NCBI GenBank assembly: GCA_947494975.1
Contig: CANLXA010000005.1
Span: forward strand, 124,001 to 188,000
Reading direction: 5' to 3'
Source: an uncultured Roseicyclus sp.
GTDB lineage: Bacteria; Pseudomonadota; Alphaproteobacteria; Rhodobacterales; Rhodobacteraceae
DNA length: 64,000 bases
Both the position numbers and the translations under genes were made by a program. Each line of letters starts with the position of its first letter. Positions within the stretch are counted from its first letter, which is position 1. This document shows positions 27,383-36,409 of this stretch, piece by piece. A model generated the notes under the pieces. That model did not search any database, was not told the DNA's origin, and saw only the letters and a program-made list of their open reading frames with translations.

Positions 27383-28015
27383 TCACTCCGCCGCATCCGC
27401 CTGCTGGCGGAGCTTTTCCATCTTCTTGCGCAGCCGGGCCGCGCGCCGCTTCTGATAGGCGCGGATCACCGGCACGCTCAGGAAGTAGCATACAATCCCG
27501 CAGATCAGGCCCGGGATCACCCCGCCCACGGTCCACGGCCACACGACCGTGTTCCAGAAAATCAGCAACTCCCCCCAATGGGCCACATCATCGGTGAACA
27601 TCGCCTTGAAATTGTGCCACAAATCGCCCGCCGCATTGCCGAACCGGGCAAACAGGCTGTCATTCACCCCAACCGTCGGGCGACTGCCCAGCATGAAATG
27701 CCCCAGGTTGAGCGAGATGATCGCGATCGGCACATAGGTCAGCGGATTGCCGATGAACGTCGCCAGAAGTGCGGCGATCATCGAGCCGCGCATCACCCGC
27801 GCCAGAAGCGCCGCAATCACGAAATGCAGGCCGAAATAGGGGGTAAAGACCGTGACCGCCCCGGCGAACACGCCGCGCGCGATCTGCTCCGGCGTGCCGG
27901 GCAGGCGCCGCATCCGGTGCTGGACATATTGCGCGGCACGCAGCCAGCCACCCCGGGGCCAAAGGACCTCGAGGACAACACGATACCAGGGTCTGTAATC
28001 ACGGCGTCTGAACAC
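27383..28015 (-). CDS. DUF2062 domain membrane protein
   Basis: A 210-residue inner-membrane protein. After a basic N terminus, [25 protein letters not shown] and the later [10 protein letters not shown] are typical of DUF2062; three or four membrane helices and a basic C-terminal tail ([18 protein letters not shown]) follow. The function is unknown. It sits between rsh and pdxJ, a common alphaproteobacterial arrangement. Confidence 0.87.
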   Translation of the reverse strand: MFRRRDYRPWYRVVLEVLWPRGGWLRAAQYVQHRMRRLPGTPEQIARGVFAGAVTVFTPYFGLHFVIAALLARVMRGSMIAALLATFIGNPLTYVPIAIISLNLGHFMLGSRPTVGVNDSLFARFGNAAGDLWHNFKAMFTDDVAHWGELLIFWNTVVWPWTVGGVIPGLICGIVCYFLSVPVIRAYQKRRAARLRKKMEKLRQQADAAE

Positions 28016-28077
28016 GCGCCGCCCCTTTCGTCACAAACGCCCATGCGGGCGCATTCCGCCTTCAAGATATGGAGTGC

Positions 28078-30246
28078 CTAGGGCCTCCGGTCCAGATCGC
28101 GGAACCGGTCCAGCGTGACAACATCGGAATCCGCTTCCACCGCCATCATCACCGCATGCAGGTGTTCCGCGTCCCGCACCTCCACATCTATGAGAAGACG
28201 GAAAAAATCCGGCTTTCGGTCGATGAAGTGTAGGTCCGAGATATTGGCGTTTTGCTCACCGATCAACGTGCAGATCCGACCCAACACGCCGTTTTCATTT
28301 GAGATTGTGACATCTACGGTCACATTGTGGATCACGGCGTGGCGTCCATCGGTCCAATGCAGGTCAATCCAGCGGTCCGGCGCCTCGTCGAACGCCGCCA
28401 GCGCAAGGCAATCGATGGCGTGCACCAGCGGGCCCTTGCCCGGATAGGTGATGCCGACGATCCGCTCCCCCGGCACCGGCTGACAGCATTGCGCGCGCAT
28501 CGTCCGCGCCCCCGGCGGAAGGCCGATCACCGCGCGTTTTTCCTCGATCACACTCTGGTCGTCGCCATGGGCCAGTTCGGGGTACAGCTCCCCCACCACG
28601 TCCCGCGCGCTCAACTCCGCCGACCCGATGCGCGCCAGCACCTCGTCGCCGTCCCGCAGGCTCAGCGCCTTGGCGGCCGTGGCCAGCGCCTTGTCGGTCG
28701 CCTTCTTGCCGATCTGCTCAAACGCGACCCGGGCAAGCTCCTTGCCAAGCTTGATGTAGCGATCCCGGTCCACTTCGCGCAGGCTCCGCCGGATCGCTGC
28801 CTTGGCCCGGCCCGTCGTGGCAATGTCGATCCAGGTGGCCTGGGGCGTCTGGCCCTCGGCGGTGATCACATCCACCGATTGCCCGTTCTTCAGCCGCGTC
28901 CAGAGCGGCACGCGCAACCCGTCCACCTTCGCGCCGACGCAGGAATGCCCGATCCGGGTATGGATCGAATAGGCGAAATCAATCGGCGTCGCCCCGCGCG
29001 GCAGCTTCACCACATCGCCCTTGGGCGTGAAGCAGAACACCTGGTCGGAATACATCTCCAACTTCACATGTTCGAGGAATTCGTCGTGATCCTCGGCATT
29101 CTCAAACCGCTCGGTCAGGCTCTCCAGCCACTTGGCGGGATCCACGGCAAAGGGGTTCGCGGCGCGCACACCGTCGCGGTAGGACCAATGGGCCGCCACA
29201 CCCGATTCCGCCACCTCGTGCATCTGGCGGGTGCGGATCTGCACCTCCACCCGCTTGCCGTCGCGCCCGCTGACGGTGGTGTGGATCGAGCGGTAGCCGT
29301 TCGATTTCGGCTGGCTGATGTAATCCTTGAACCGCCCCGGAACCGATTTCCACCGCTGGTGGATCGCCCCCAACACGCGGTAGCAATCATCCTCGCTCTC
29401 AGTGATCACGCGAAACCCGTAGATGTCGCTGAGCCGCGAAAAGGCGAGCTTCTTTTCCTGCATCTTGCGCCAGATCGAATAGGGCTTCTTCGCCCGCCCA
29501 AAGACCTGCGCACTGACGCCGTGCTTATCCAGCACCGCTTCGATATCGTCGGTGATCTTGGGGATCACGTCGCCGGTCTCGCGCTGCAGGGTCAGGAACC
29601 GGCGGATGATCGAGGAGCGCGCCTCGGGGTTCAGCACGCGGAATGACAGATCCTCCAGCTCCTCCCGCATCCAATGCATCCCCATGCGACCGGCCAGCGG
29701 CGCATAGATATCCATCGTCTCATGGGCCTTCTGGCGCTGCTTGTCGGGCCGCATATGCCGGATCGTGCGCATGTTGTGCAGACGGTCCGCCAGCTTCACC
29801 AGGATCACCCGCAGATCCTTGGACATCGCCATGAACAGCTTGCGGAAATTCTCGGCCTGCTTGCTTTCGCGATTGCTCAGCTGCAGGTTCGTCAGCTTCG
29901 TGACGCCATCGACAAGGCCCGCAACCTCGTCCCCGAACTGGCTGGCAACCTCGGCATAGGTGGAGCGGGTATCTTCGATCGTGTCATGCAACAGCGCGGT
30001 GACGATGGTGGCATCGTCCAGCCGCTGTTCCGTCAGGATCGCGGCGACGGCCACGGGATGCGTGAAATACGGCTCGCCGGAATGGCGGGTCTGGCCGTCA
30101 TGCATCTGGCGGCCATATTCGAAGGCGCCGCGGATCAGCGCCTCGTTGGTCTTGGGGTTGTAATTGCGGACCAGGCTCAGCAGGTCATCCGCGTCGATCT
30201 GGTCGTCGACGCCGTGATCTGGGGCAAGCCTGGCCTCGGCCGTCAC
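28078..30246 (-). CDS. rsh: Bifunctional (p)ppGpp synthetase/hydrolase (RelA/SpoT homologue)
   Basis: A 722-residue stringent-response enzyme. Order: HD hydrolase domain with HDTIEDT at 87-93 and [10 protein letters not shown], synthetase domain with [12 protein letters not shown] and [11 protein letters not shown] (about 250-330), TGS domain ([22 protein letters not shown] fragment near 395-430), and a C-terminal ACT domain (last ~75 residues). The intact HD residues argue for both synthesis and hydrolysis. The GTG start overlaps the rpoZ stop (GTGA), coupling it to the omega subunit, as in spoT operons elsewhere. Confidence 0.96.
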   Translation of the reverse strand: MTAEARLAPDHGVDDQIDADDLLSLVRNYNPKTNEALIRGAFEYGRQMHDGQTRHSGEPYFTHPVAVAAILTEQRLDDATIVTALLHDTIEDTRSTYAEVASQFGDEVAGLVDGVTKLTNLQLSNRESKQAENFRKLFMAMSKDLRVILVKLADRLHNMRTIRHMRPDKQRQKAHETMDIYAPLAGRMGMHWMREELEDLSFRVLNPEARSSIIRRFLTLQRETGDVIPKITDDIEAVLDKHGVSAQVFGRAKKPYSIWRKMQEKKLAFSRLSDIYGFRVITESEDDCYRVLGAIHQRWKSVPGRFKDYISQPKSNGYRSIHTTVSGRDGKRVEVQIRTRQMHEVAESGVAAHWSYRDGVRAANPFAVDPAKWLESLTERFENAEDHDEFLEHVKLEMYSDQVFCFTPKGDVVKLPRGATPIDFAYSIHTRIGHSCVGAKVDGLRVPLWTRLKNGQSVDVITAEGQTPQATWIDIATTGRAKAAIRRSLREVDRDRYIKLGKELARVAFEQIGKKATDKALATAAKALSLRDGDEVLARIGSAELSARDVVGELYPELAHGDDQSVIEEKRAVIGLPPGARTMRAQCCQPVPGERIVGITYPGKGPLVHAIDCLALAAFDEAPDRWIDLHWTDGRHAVIHNVTVDVTISNENGVLGRICTLIGEQNANISDLHFIDRKPDFFRLLIDVEVRDAEHLHAVMMAVEADSDVVTLDRFRDLDRRP

Positions 30247-30596
30247 TTCTGGCCCTGGGCTTCCATGAGCGCGCGCAACATCTGCTCTTCACTCATGTCA
30301 TCCTGGGCGGGACGGTCCTGTTCGACACCTTGCAGAAGCGCCATTGCGTCTTCCTCGGGCTCGTCCACCTCGATCTGGGTCTGGTGCGATTCAATCAGCC
30401 GCTCGCGCAGGTCATCTGCCTGCTGCGTTTCATCCGCGATTTCGCGCAGGGCAACAACGGGGTTCTTGTCGTTGTCGCGGTCGATGGTCAGCGGATCACC
30501 CGACGCGATCTCCCGCGCGCGATGCGATGCAAGCATCACCAGTTCGAACCGGTTCGGAACCTTATCAACGCAATCTTCAACCGTGACGCGGGCCAT
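30243..30596 (-). CDS. rpoZ: RNA polymerase omega subunit
   Basis: A 117-residue omega subunit beginning [19 protein letters not shown], the invariant family start, with [11 protein letters not shown] and [11 protein letters not shown]. It promotes assembly of the beta' subunit and in many bacteria mediates ppGpp binding, which fits its coupling to rsh. The C-terminal ~50 residues are acidic and less conserved. The 83 bases to folK hold its upstream region. Confidence 0.97.
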   Translation of the reverse strand: MARVTVEDCVDKVPNRFELVMLASHRAREIASGDPLTIDRDNDKNPVVALREIADETQQADDLRERLIESHQTQIEVDEPEEDAMALLQGVEQDRPAQDDMSEEQMLRALMEAQGQK

Positions 30597-30679
30597 GGGG
30601 CACTCCAGAGACTAGACACCATTCAGGGGTTAGACGCGCTACATAAGCCGGGGCTTGCCCATTGACAACCGGATTCGCG

Positions 30680-31291
30680 TTATTCCGTTGCGGCCTCAAA
30701 GGGCCGGATCGCCGCCAGATCCGCGGCGGGCAGATCCGCCAGCATCGTCGCCACGCTGCGCCCACTTGCCGGATCCACCCAGTCCGGCGCCACGTCCGCC
30801 AGCGGGACCAGCACGAAGGCGCGCTCCGCCAGCCGGGGATGGGGCAGGATCAGCTGATCGGGCACAACCCGCGCGGCCTCATCGGCGGAAAGCGTGCTCC
30901 ACGCGGCGCGGGTCTCGGGGTCAGGCAACACCGCGTCGCCCAGTCCGATCAGGTCCAGATCCATCACCCGCGCCTCCCAGCGCACCGCGCGGGTGCGCCC
31001 GAAATACGTCTCAACCTCGTGCAGAATCGCCAGCAGGTCCTCCGCACGTCCGTCCCATTCGACTCGCATCGCGGCGTTCACGAAGTCCGGGCCGGAGCCC
31101 GCCGGAAAGGCCGATGTGCGATATAGTGCGCTTTTTTTCGAAGTCCCGCCCACCCGCTCCGCAACGCGCGCCATTGCCGCGGGGACGCTGTTTTCCGGCG
31201 AAATCCCGCGCGCCGGCAAGTTGGCGCCAAGCGCAATCAAGCCGGTCGTCGCGTTAACTTTCCCGATCCCTTCTTGCACCCCGGCCTCCAT
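30680..31291 (-). CDS. folK: 2-amino-4-hydroxy-6-hydroxymethyldihydropteridine pyrophosphokinase
   Basis: HPPK of folate synthesis, about 200 residues. Conserved parts are LIALGANL, FVNAAMRVEW, the metal-binding RWEARVMDLDLI (the RxxRxxDxDLI signature) and LPHPRLAERAFVLVPLADV. Start uncertain: ATG 31291 has no clear ribosome-binding site, whereas a GTG at 31279 is preceded by GGAGG. The usual folP/folB neighbours are absent; it lies upstream of rpoZ on the same strand. Confidence 0.93.
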   Translation of the reverse strand: MEAGVQEGIGKVNATTGLIALGANLPARGISPENSVPAAMARVAERVGGTSKKSALYRTSAFPAGSGPDFVNAAMRVEWDGRAEDLLAILHEVETYFGRTRAVRWEARVMDLDLIGLGDAVLPDPETRAAWSTLSADEAARVVPDQLILPHPRLAERAFVLVPLADVAPDWVDPASGRSVATMLADLPAADLAAIRPFEAATE

Positions 31292-31396
31292 GCAATGTAA
31301 GCCTTCAACACCCCGTGCCGGGCGCTGTCGGCTTCACTCCCCGAAATTATCTAGCGCACGGTGCATTACACTCACTCACGGGCATTGGACATCTTT

Positions 31397-31984
31397 ATGT
31401 TTTACCGGGACGAACGTTTGGCGCTGTTCATCGATGGCTCCAACCTCTACGCCGCCGCAAAAGCGCTGGGGTTCGACATCGACTACAAGCTGTTGCGGTC
31501 GGAATTCATGCAGCGCGGCAAGCTGCTGCGGGCCTACTACTACACCGCCCTGCTCGAAAACGATGACTACTCGCCCATCCGCCCGCTGGTCGACTGGCTG
31601 CACTACAACGGCTTCTCCATGGTTACCAAACCGGCCAAGGAATTCGTCGACAGCCAGGGCCGCCGCAAGGTGAAGGGCAACATGGATATCGAGCTGACGG
31701 TCGATGCCATGCAGACCGCCGAGCATGTGGACCACATCGTCCTGTTCTCCGGCGATGGCGATTTCCGGCCCCTGGTCGAAGCGCTCCAGCGCAAGGGCTG
31801 CCGCGTGTCGGTCGTCTCCACGATCCGCTCGCAACCGCCAATGATCGCCGATGACCTGCGCCGCCAGGCCGACAACTTCATCGAGTTGAATGACCTGAAG
31901 GAGGCCATCGGCCGCCCCCCGCGGGAACCGCGCCCCGAGATGCGTGAACCGGTCGACACGCCGGCCGCCGCCGACGCCGAATAA
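31397..31984 (+). CDS. NYN domain protein (LabA/DUF88-like)
   Basis: A 195-residue PIN-like NYN domain protein. The acidic catalytic cluster is visible as LFIDGSNLY near the N terminus, KGNMDIELTVDAM in the middle and LFSGDGDFRPLVEAL later, with RVSVVS closing the fold; the tail is Pro/Arg-rich. NYN domains are predicted RNases. ATG 31397 (MFYRDERLAL) is preferred to 31361. Divergent from folK and followed by a shared terminator. Confidence 0.9.
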   Translation: MFYRDERLALFIDGSNLYAAAKALGFDIDYKLLRSEFMQRGKLLRAYYYTALLENDDYSPIRPLVDWLHYNGFSMVTKPAKEFVDSQGRRKVKGNMDIELTVDAMQTAEHVDHIVLFSGDGDFRPLVEALQRKGCRVSVVSTIRSQPPMIADDLRRQADNFIELNDLKEAIGRPPREPRPEMREPVDTPAAADAE

Positions 31985-31993
31985 GAGACGCGC

Positions 31994-32025
31994 AAAGCCC
32001 CGCCCGGATCGGACGGGGCTTTGGC
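31994..32025. terminator. Bidirectional terminator between NYN and SRPBCC genes
   Basis: AAAGCCCCG and CGGGGCTTT form a 9-bp stem with A and T runs on either side, so it can serve the NYN gene on plus and the SRPBCC gene on minus. Confidence 0.85.
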
Positions 32026-32037
32026 ATCTAAGGGCCC

Positions 32038-32571
32038 TCAGACGGGCGTGGTTATGGCCCGCCGGGCCGTGGCCGCCTTCTTCGAGCCATCCGCCTTGAC
32101 CTTGCGGGCATGGGGTCGCCCGGTCTCGACGTAGTGGCGGAACTCCTCAAGGCTTTCGGCCAGGACCTTGCGGAACTGGATCTTCATGATCCACCCCATC
32201 AACATGTTGAACGGAAACGCGATATCGACCTCCAGCACCATGTTGACCTGCGTCTGCCCGGCCCCTTTCGGCGTCAATTCCCAGGTGTTCACAAGCGACC
32301 GGACAAAGCCCGGCATCTTGTCCCCTGTCGCCGAATAGGCGATCCGGTGTGCGACCGGATCATAGGCCTCGATGGTTTCCGTGAAAGGGCCAAGTGATGT
32401 CTCGCACACCCGCCCAGCAACCGGGGCCGCCGCGATCTTGCTCTGGCCCGGCCGCGCGCGGGAGACGTAGACGGAACTGGCCCAATCGCCCGCCCGCTCA
32501 TATCCCGGCCCCAGCACCTCCCACACCTCCGCGACGGGTTTGTCGATGATGGTTTGAGTGCTCAGCCGCAT
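32038..32571 (-). CDS. SRPBCC family protein (polyketide-cyclase/START fold)
   Basis: A 177-residue SRPBCC protein: TIIDKPVAEVWEVLG at the N terminus, a central strand set (RIAYSATGDKM, NMVLEVDIAFP) and a long C-terminal helix (LAESLEEFRHYVE) with a Lys/Arg-rich tail. These hydrophobic-pocket proteins bind or modify lipids and aromatic compounds; the ligand is unknown. ATG 32571 overlaps the tautomerase stop (TGATG); a GTG three bases earlier is also possible. Co-transcribed with the tautomerase, probably under the divergent TetR regulator. Confidence 0.85.
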   Translation of the reverse strand: MRLSTQTIIDKPVAEVWEVLGPGYERAGDWASSVYVSRARPGQSKIAAAPVAGRVCETSLGPFTETIEAYDPVAHRIAYSATGDKMPGFVRSLVNTWELTPKGAGQTQVNMVLEVDIAFPFNMLMGWIMKIQFRKVLAESLEEFRHYVETGRPHARKVKADGSKKAATARRAITTPV

Positions 32572-32768
32572 CACGCCACCACCTGCCCACCGACGGCATA
32601 TCCGCCTTCGGAGGTCTCCTCGATATGCACGTTGATATAGGGCGTGATGGTGCCCTTCCCGGCGGTCTCGGCAATGCCGTTCAGCCCGCCGGTCAGCGTC
32701 TGGACGATCTGCGCCTTTTCATCCGTCGACCACGCGGCCTTCGGAACAGTTACTCGAATGGTAGGCAT
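32571..32768 (-). CDS. 4-oxalocrotonate tautomerase family protein
   Basis: A 65-residue tautomerase. The initiating Met is followed by Pro (PTIRVTVPKAAWSTDEK), so removal of Met exposes the catalytic Pro1; the length matches 4-OT monomers. The terminal part has YINVHIEE. ATG 32768 is therefore certain despite a longer open frame upstream. Coupled to the SRPBCC gene and divergent from the TetR gene. Substrate unknown, perhaps an enol/keto acid. Confidence 0.9.
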   Translation of the reverse strand: MPTIRVTVPKAAWSTDEKAQIVQTLTGGLNGIAETAGKGTITPYINVHIEETSEGGYAVGGQVVA

Positions 32769-32798
32769 GTTCGGGGCTCCTTCCCGTTTCAGGATTGA

Positions 32799-32818
32799 AT
32801 TGCATCGCGCGATGCAAT
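32799..32818. promoter_or_regulatory. 20-bp perfect palindrome, probable TetR operator
   Basis: ATTGCATCGCGCGATGCAAT is fully self-complementary and lies in the 111-base gap between the divergent tautomerase and TetR genes, 31 bases from the tautomerase start and 62 from the TetR start. Position and symmetry are those of an autoregulated TetR operator. Confidence 0.75.
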
Positions 32819-32879
32819 ACATCTACGGAAGTCGAATGCGTTTTGCAACACGTAATGTAAAATAACCCAGGACTCCGCC

Positions 32880-33446
32880 ATGCCCCGCCCCCGCTCCTTC
32901 GACGAAGCCCAGGTTCTGCAATGCGCCATGATGACGTTCTGGCGCCTGGGATTTGACGCCACCACCTACAAGGTTCTGGAGGCTGAAAGCGGCGTCGGTG
33001 TCCGCTCCATGCACAATACGTTCGGCGAGAAGGACGAGCTTTTCGTCAAATCCCTCGCCGCCTATCACGCGATGGCGTCCGGCCTGCTGGACCAGTTATT
33101 TGCCGAACCCGGCCTCGAATCGATTCGCACGGTCTTCGCCGGAATGGTCCAGACGAGGCCGGAAGACGATATCAGCCAGTCCGGTTGCCTGATGGTGAAC
33201 ACGGTTTTCGAGATCCCCGAGAAGCCGCAAGCCGTCGAAGATGCCATCGGCGAGTATCGCGCGATGTGGCGCGATCATTTTCGCGCCGCGCTTGTTGCGG
33301 ACGGGGTGGCCGATGCCGAAACACGGGCCGAGTTTCTGCTCGGCGCGCTCTGGGGCGTGCTCAGCCAGATCCGCCTTGCCGGCGATACGACCGCCGGCAA
33401 ACCCATGGCCGATATCGTGATCCAGACGGTCGAAAGTTGGCGCTAG
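32880..33446 (+). CDS. TetR family transcriptional regulator
   Basis: A 188-residue regulator. The N-terminal helix-turn-helix is PRPRSFDEAQVLQCAMMTFWRLGFDAT region followed by VRSMHNTFGEKDELFVKSL; the rest is the ligand/dimer domain with SGCLMVNTVFE, typical of the AcrR/TetR_C group. It probably represses the divergent tautomerase-SRPBCC pair through the palindrome between them. The inducer is unknown. Confidence 0.92.
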   Translation: MPRPRSFDEAQVLQCAMMTFWRLGFDATTYKVLEAESGVGVRSMHNTFGEKDELFVKSLAAYHAMASGLLDQLFAEPGLESIRTVFAGMVQTRPEDDISQSGCLMVNTVFEIPEKPQAVEDAIGEYRAMWRDHFRAALVADGVADAETRAEFLLGALWGVLSQIRLAGDTTAGKPMADIVIQTVESWR

Positions 33447-33511
33447 GCAGCGCCGCGCACCACGCACGGTGACAGCACAGGCAATCGCCGCCGGGCACGG
33501 GATGGCGCCGG

Positions 33512-34036
33512 TCAGCGCCCGGACCACATCCGTGTCAGTGTCCGGTCCTTGGCCACCCAATGGTGGTACAGCGCGGCCCCCGCATGCAGCAGCGCCGCCG
33601 CCGCGATCAACCGGGCGGCCAGGCCATGGCCGATGCGCGGCGGAAGCTCCGCAAGCTCCGGCATCTCCGCTGTGCCAAAGACGGCATCGGGCAGGCCACT
33701 CATCACCGACATCGCGATGCCGCTGGCCAGCAGCACAAAGATCAACGCGTAAAGCGCCCGATGGGTCCAGCGCGCGATGGCCTCCTGCCAGGCCGCGCCG
33801 CCTTCCAGTGGCGCGGGTTTACGATCGAACTGCCACCACCAGACCACGCGGAAGGCCGTCAGCAACAGCACTGCAAAGGCCACCGGCAGGTGTATCCGCA
33901 GCGCTGCCAGCTTCACCTCGGGGTCGGTGGCAAATCCCGACCGGAACCCGCTTCCGATCAATACGATAATCAACAGCGCGCTCAGCCAGTGAAGGATTCT
34001 GGCGATGGTGCCATAGGCGTGGTTCGAGCTTTTCAT
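33512..34036 (-). CDS. Cytochrome b561-type membrane protein
   Basis: A 174-residue four-helix protein. Heme-ligand histidines occur in IARILHWLSALL (helix 1), LRIHLPVAF (helix 2), and the later RIGHGLAARLI and LLHAGAALYHHW (helices 3-4), as in bacterial cytochrome b561 / Ni-Fe hydrogenase b-type subunits. It would move electrons between quinol and a periplasmic partner. It follows the EF-hand gene by 13 bases and is likely co-transcribed. Confidence 0.88.
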   Translation of the reverse strand: MKSSNHAYGTIARILHWLSALLIIVLIGSGFRSGFATDPEVKLAALRIHLPVAFAVLLLTAFRVVWWWQFDRKPAPLEGGAAWQEAIARWTHRALYALIFVLLASGIAMSVMSGLPDAVFGTAEMPELAELPPRIGHGLAARLIAAAALLHAGAALYHHWVAKDRTLTRMWSGR

Positions 34037-34049
34037 TGTCCTGCCCCCC

Positions 34050-34544
34050 TTACAGATCCGGCCGGATCGCGGCCCGCATCGCCACCATGATCGGGAAACC
34101 CGTCAGGAACTCGTCCAGGCTCAGCACCGTGTCATTGTCCAGATCGGCGCGGCGGAAATCATGGGTCATGGCAAACCGCATTTCGGGCTCACTCATCTCG
34201 CCATTGCCGTCGCGGTCCCAGAAGGCGAACACCACGCGGGACGCGGTTGTGTAATGGTCCAGCCGCCCCGCCGCCTCGGCCACGCGGGCAAAGCCCGGAT
34301 CCCAGGCCACGAATTCGGCATAGGGCACGCGACGGTCTCCGTTTGTGTCCATGCCCGCAAAGACGGCGTCCCGGAACGCCTCCAGGTCACCGGCATGGAT
34401 CGTGCCGCGGTTGCTCGTGTCGATGGTCGCGAACAGGGTCTCTCCCACCACGCGGCCTTCGGATCCGGCATCTTGGGCCAGCAACGGCAGGGCGGAGGCC
34501 GCGATGCACAGCATTCCGGCAATGGATGTTCGGGCAAGGGTCAT
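34050..34544 (-). CDS. Secreted EF-hand calcium-binding protein
   Basis: A 164-residue exported protein with a signal peptide (TLARTSIAGMLCIAASALPLLAQ region) and several EF-hand loops: DTSNRGTIHAGDL, DTNGDRRVPYAEF, DRDGNGEMSEPE and DLDNDTVLSLDEF. The second to fourth keep the acidic positions 1, 3, 5 and 12. Probably a periplasmic calcium sensor or buffer. Paired with a b561 cytochrome and divergent from a MarR gene. Confidence 0.88.
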   Translation of the reverse strand: MTLARTSIAGMLCIAASALPLLAQDAGSEGRVVGETLFATIDTSNRGTIHAGDLEAFRDAVFAGMDTNGDRRVPYAEFVAWDPGFARVAEAAGRLDHYTTASRVVFAFWDRDGNGEMSEPEMRFAMTHDFRRADLDNDTVLSLDEFLTGFPIMVAMRAAIRPDL

Positions 34545-34572
34545 GGCTGTTCTCCCAGGGAATCATTCGTTA

Positions 34573-34586
34573 GGGTTACGTAACCC
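34573..34586. promoter_or_regulatory. 14-bp perfect palindrome, probable MarR operator
   Basis: GGGTTACGTAACCC lies between the EF-hand gene (28 bases from its ATG) and the divergent MarR gene (13 bases before its ATG). Its location and symmetry fit an autoregulated MarR site. Confidence 0.65.
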
Positions 34587-34599
34587 AACAATAAATTAC

Positions 34600-35058
34600 A
34601 TGGCAACTATTAATATGGAAAATAATTCCCGCAAAGTCCCGGCCTCGATCGGTCGGCAATTGGTGTTCGCCGCCTCCACCGCGTCGGCTGTGTGCAACAA
34701 GATGCTGGAACCCCATGGGCTTAGCCTGGCGCAATGGGCCGTGCTGCAATGCCTGTGGCTCAATGGCGATCTCAGCGTGAAGGAGATCGCGGCGCTTACC
34801 GGAAATGCCCCGCCCGCCGCCTCCCGTATCGTGGACCGCATGGTGGCCGCGGGCATTCTTGTGCGTGAGCAGGACGCCGCCGACCGGCGGGCGGTACTGG
34901 TCCGCCCCACCGAAAAAGGTGAGGCGCTGCGCCATCTGCAGGGCGTCTATGAGGACGTGAACAGGGTCATGCTGGCCGATCTGAGCGAGGAGGAGGCGCA
35001 GATGCTGTTCAACCTGCTCGCCCGCGTCGAGGCGTCCGGGCGCAACTGGCTCAAGTGA
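34600..35058 (+). CDS. MarR family transcriptional regulator
   Basis: A 152-residue winged-helix regulator: LSLAQWAVLQCLW, LSVKEIAALTGNAPPAASRIVDRM (recognition helix region) and the wing LVREQDAADRRAVLVRPTEKGE, where DxRR is the MarR signature. ATG 34600 and 34615 are both possible; neither has a clear ribosome-binding site, and the preceding DNA is AT-rich. Probably controls the divergent EF-hand/cytochrome b561 pair and itself. Confidence 0.92.
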   Translation: MATINMENNSRKVPASIGRQLVFAASTASAVCNKMLEPHGLSLAQWAVLQCLWLNGDLSVKEIAALTGNAPPAASRIVDRMVAAGILVREQDAADRRAVLVRPTEKGEALRHLQGVYEDVNRVMLADLSEEEAQMLFNLLARVEASGRNWLK

Positions 35059-35159
35059 CGGCGCGGCGCGCCCAAACAAAGTTCATCAATGATTAAAAGA
35101 AAGGGTTTTCACTTATAAATCAGCGCCCTAACCCACCTCATCAACCTTGATAACCCCCG

Positions 35160-35696
35160 TCAGACCGCGCCATCATACTCCCCCCGGGCCGGGTAGCTTT
35201 TCTCGATGGCGAAATCGACCGCCCCCAGAAGCTCGCGGAAATGGGGCCGGACAAACGGCATGGTCTGCACCGACATGTAATAAAGCGTGTGGTCGGGATT
35301 GATCAGGAACAGGCCCGGCTCCGCAAACAGCGCCGGTTCCTCGATCCCGATGGAGGTCTTGCCCCGCGAGGTCGAGATATAAAGCCCCCAGTCCCGCGCC
35401 TTGCTCAGCGCCAGATCATAGCCGAAGCGCAGCTTCGTCGCGCCGATCTTCTCCTTCATCTGCGCCGCGCGCTCTTCCCCGTCGCTGGAAATCGCGACCG
35501 AGGCCACACCCCGCTCGGCAAAGTCCTCCACCAGCTTCTCGAACTCGGTCAGGTAATTGGCGCAGATCGGGCAATGCAGCCCGCGATAGAAACACACGAT
35601 CGTGCCCCGCGGGCTGTCCTCCGCGGACAGATCGAACGTGCCGCCGCCCACCAGGGGAACGGACAGGTCGGGGGTCTTCTGGCGGGGCATCAGCAT
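35160..35696 (-). CDS. Peroxiredoxin-like (AhpC/TSA) protein
   Basis: A 178-residue thioredoxin-fold protein. The active site reads FYRGLHCPICANYL, so the peroxidatic Cys position is followed by a second Cys three residues on. LFLINPDHTLYYMSVQTMPFVRPHF closes the fold. It belongs to the peroxiredoxin-like group rather than classic AhpC, which lacks the CxxC. Cytoplasmic by sequence. The stop lies 101 bases from the MarR stop (convergent). Confidence 0.87.
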   Translation of the reverse strand: MLMPRQKTPDLSVPLVGGGTFDLSAEDSPRGTIVCFYRGLHCPICANYLTEFEKLVEDFAERGVASVAISSDGEERAAQMKEKIGATKLRFGYDLALSKARDWGLYISTSRGKTSIGIEEPALFAEPGLFLINPDHTLYYMSVQTMPFVRPHFRELLGAVDFAIEKSYPARGEYDGAV

Positions 35697-35814
35697 GGGG
35701 GGCTCCTCAGGTCAAAACTCTCATACCCATCACCTATGCCCACCCAAGGGCAAATGTCGCCCGCATTCGATGCACAAATCCCCGATCATTCGCGCACATC
35801 ACGATCCCGTGCGG

Positions 35815-36294
35815 CTATTGCCCGGCCGCGGCCTGCGCGTTGATCCCGTCATGGATCTCGATCACCTCGGCGGGCCATGTGCTCTTGATGAAGCTCAGCA
35901 CCGCAAGGATATCGTCCTCGTCCAGCACGTCACCAAAACCCATCATGTTGCTCTGGTAATCTCCTCCCACCAGCGCCGCCGTCCCACGGGTGGTCAGCGC
36001 GATCAGCACATCGTCGGGATGGTGCCAGGTATGGCCGGTCTCGTCATGGGGCGGGGCGGGCAGATAGCCGTCGGCATCGCGCTCGCGCCAATCGGCCTGC
36101 CCCTCAAGGTCGGCGCCATGGCAATCGGCGCAATATGCCGCGTAAACCTCCGCGCCTCTCGCCACCACATCCGCATCCTGCCACCGCAGCTGGCCCGGCC
36201 CCTCGTCACCCTGGGCACCGGCTGGCCATAGGGCCGCACCCACCCCGGCCAGCCCGAGGATCATGACGCCGCCGATCATCAAACCCATTCGCAT
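35815..36294 (-). CDS. Membrane-anchored c-type cytochrome
   Basis: A 159-residue cytochrome with an N-terminal signal/anchor ([19 protein letters not shown]), one heme-binding CADCH motif after [14 protein letters not shown], and a probable axial Met in [17 protein letters not shown] 36294 is fixed by a strong AAGGAGGT upstream; the longer frame overlaps the divergent ispH leader. Resembles small monoheme cytochromes of the c552/cbb3 type. Partner unknown. Confidence 0.92.
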   Translation of the reverse strand: MRMGLMIGGVMILGLAGVGAALWPAGAQGDEGPGQLRWQDADVVARGAEVYAAYCADCHGADLEGQADWRERDADGYLPAPPHDETGHTWHHPDDVLIALTTRGTAALVGGDYQSNMMGFGDVLDEDDILAVLSFIKSTWPAEVIEIHDGINAQAAAGQ

Positions 36295-36409
36295 CGCCAC
36301 CTCCTTGCGTATCGCCCGGCCCTCTTGCCATCCCTCCCCCGCTGGAAGGCAAGCCCCCCTCTGGACCTGCGGCACGAACACGCCTACCTCTGGAGGAAGA
36401 CGGAGTGAC

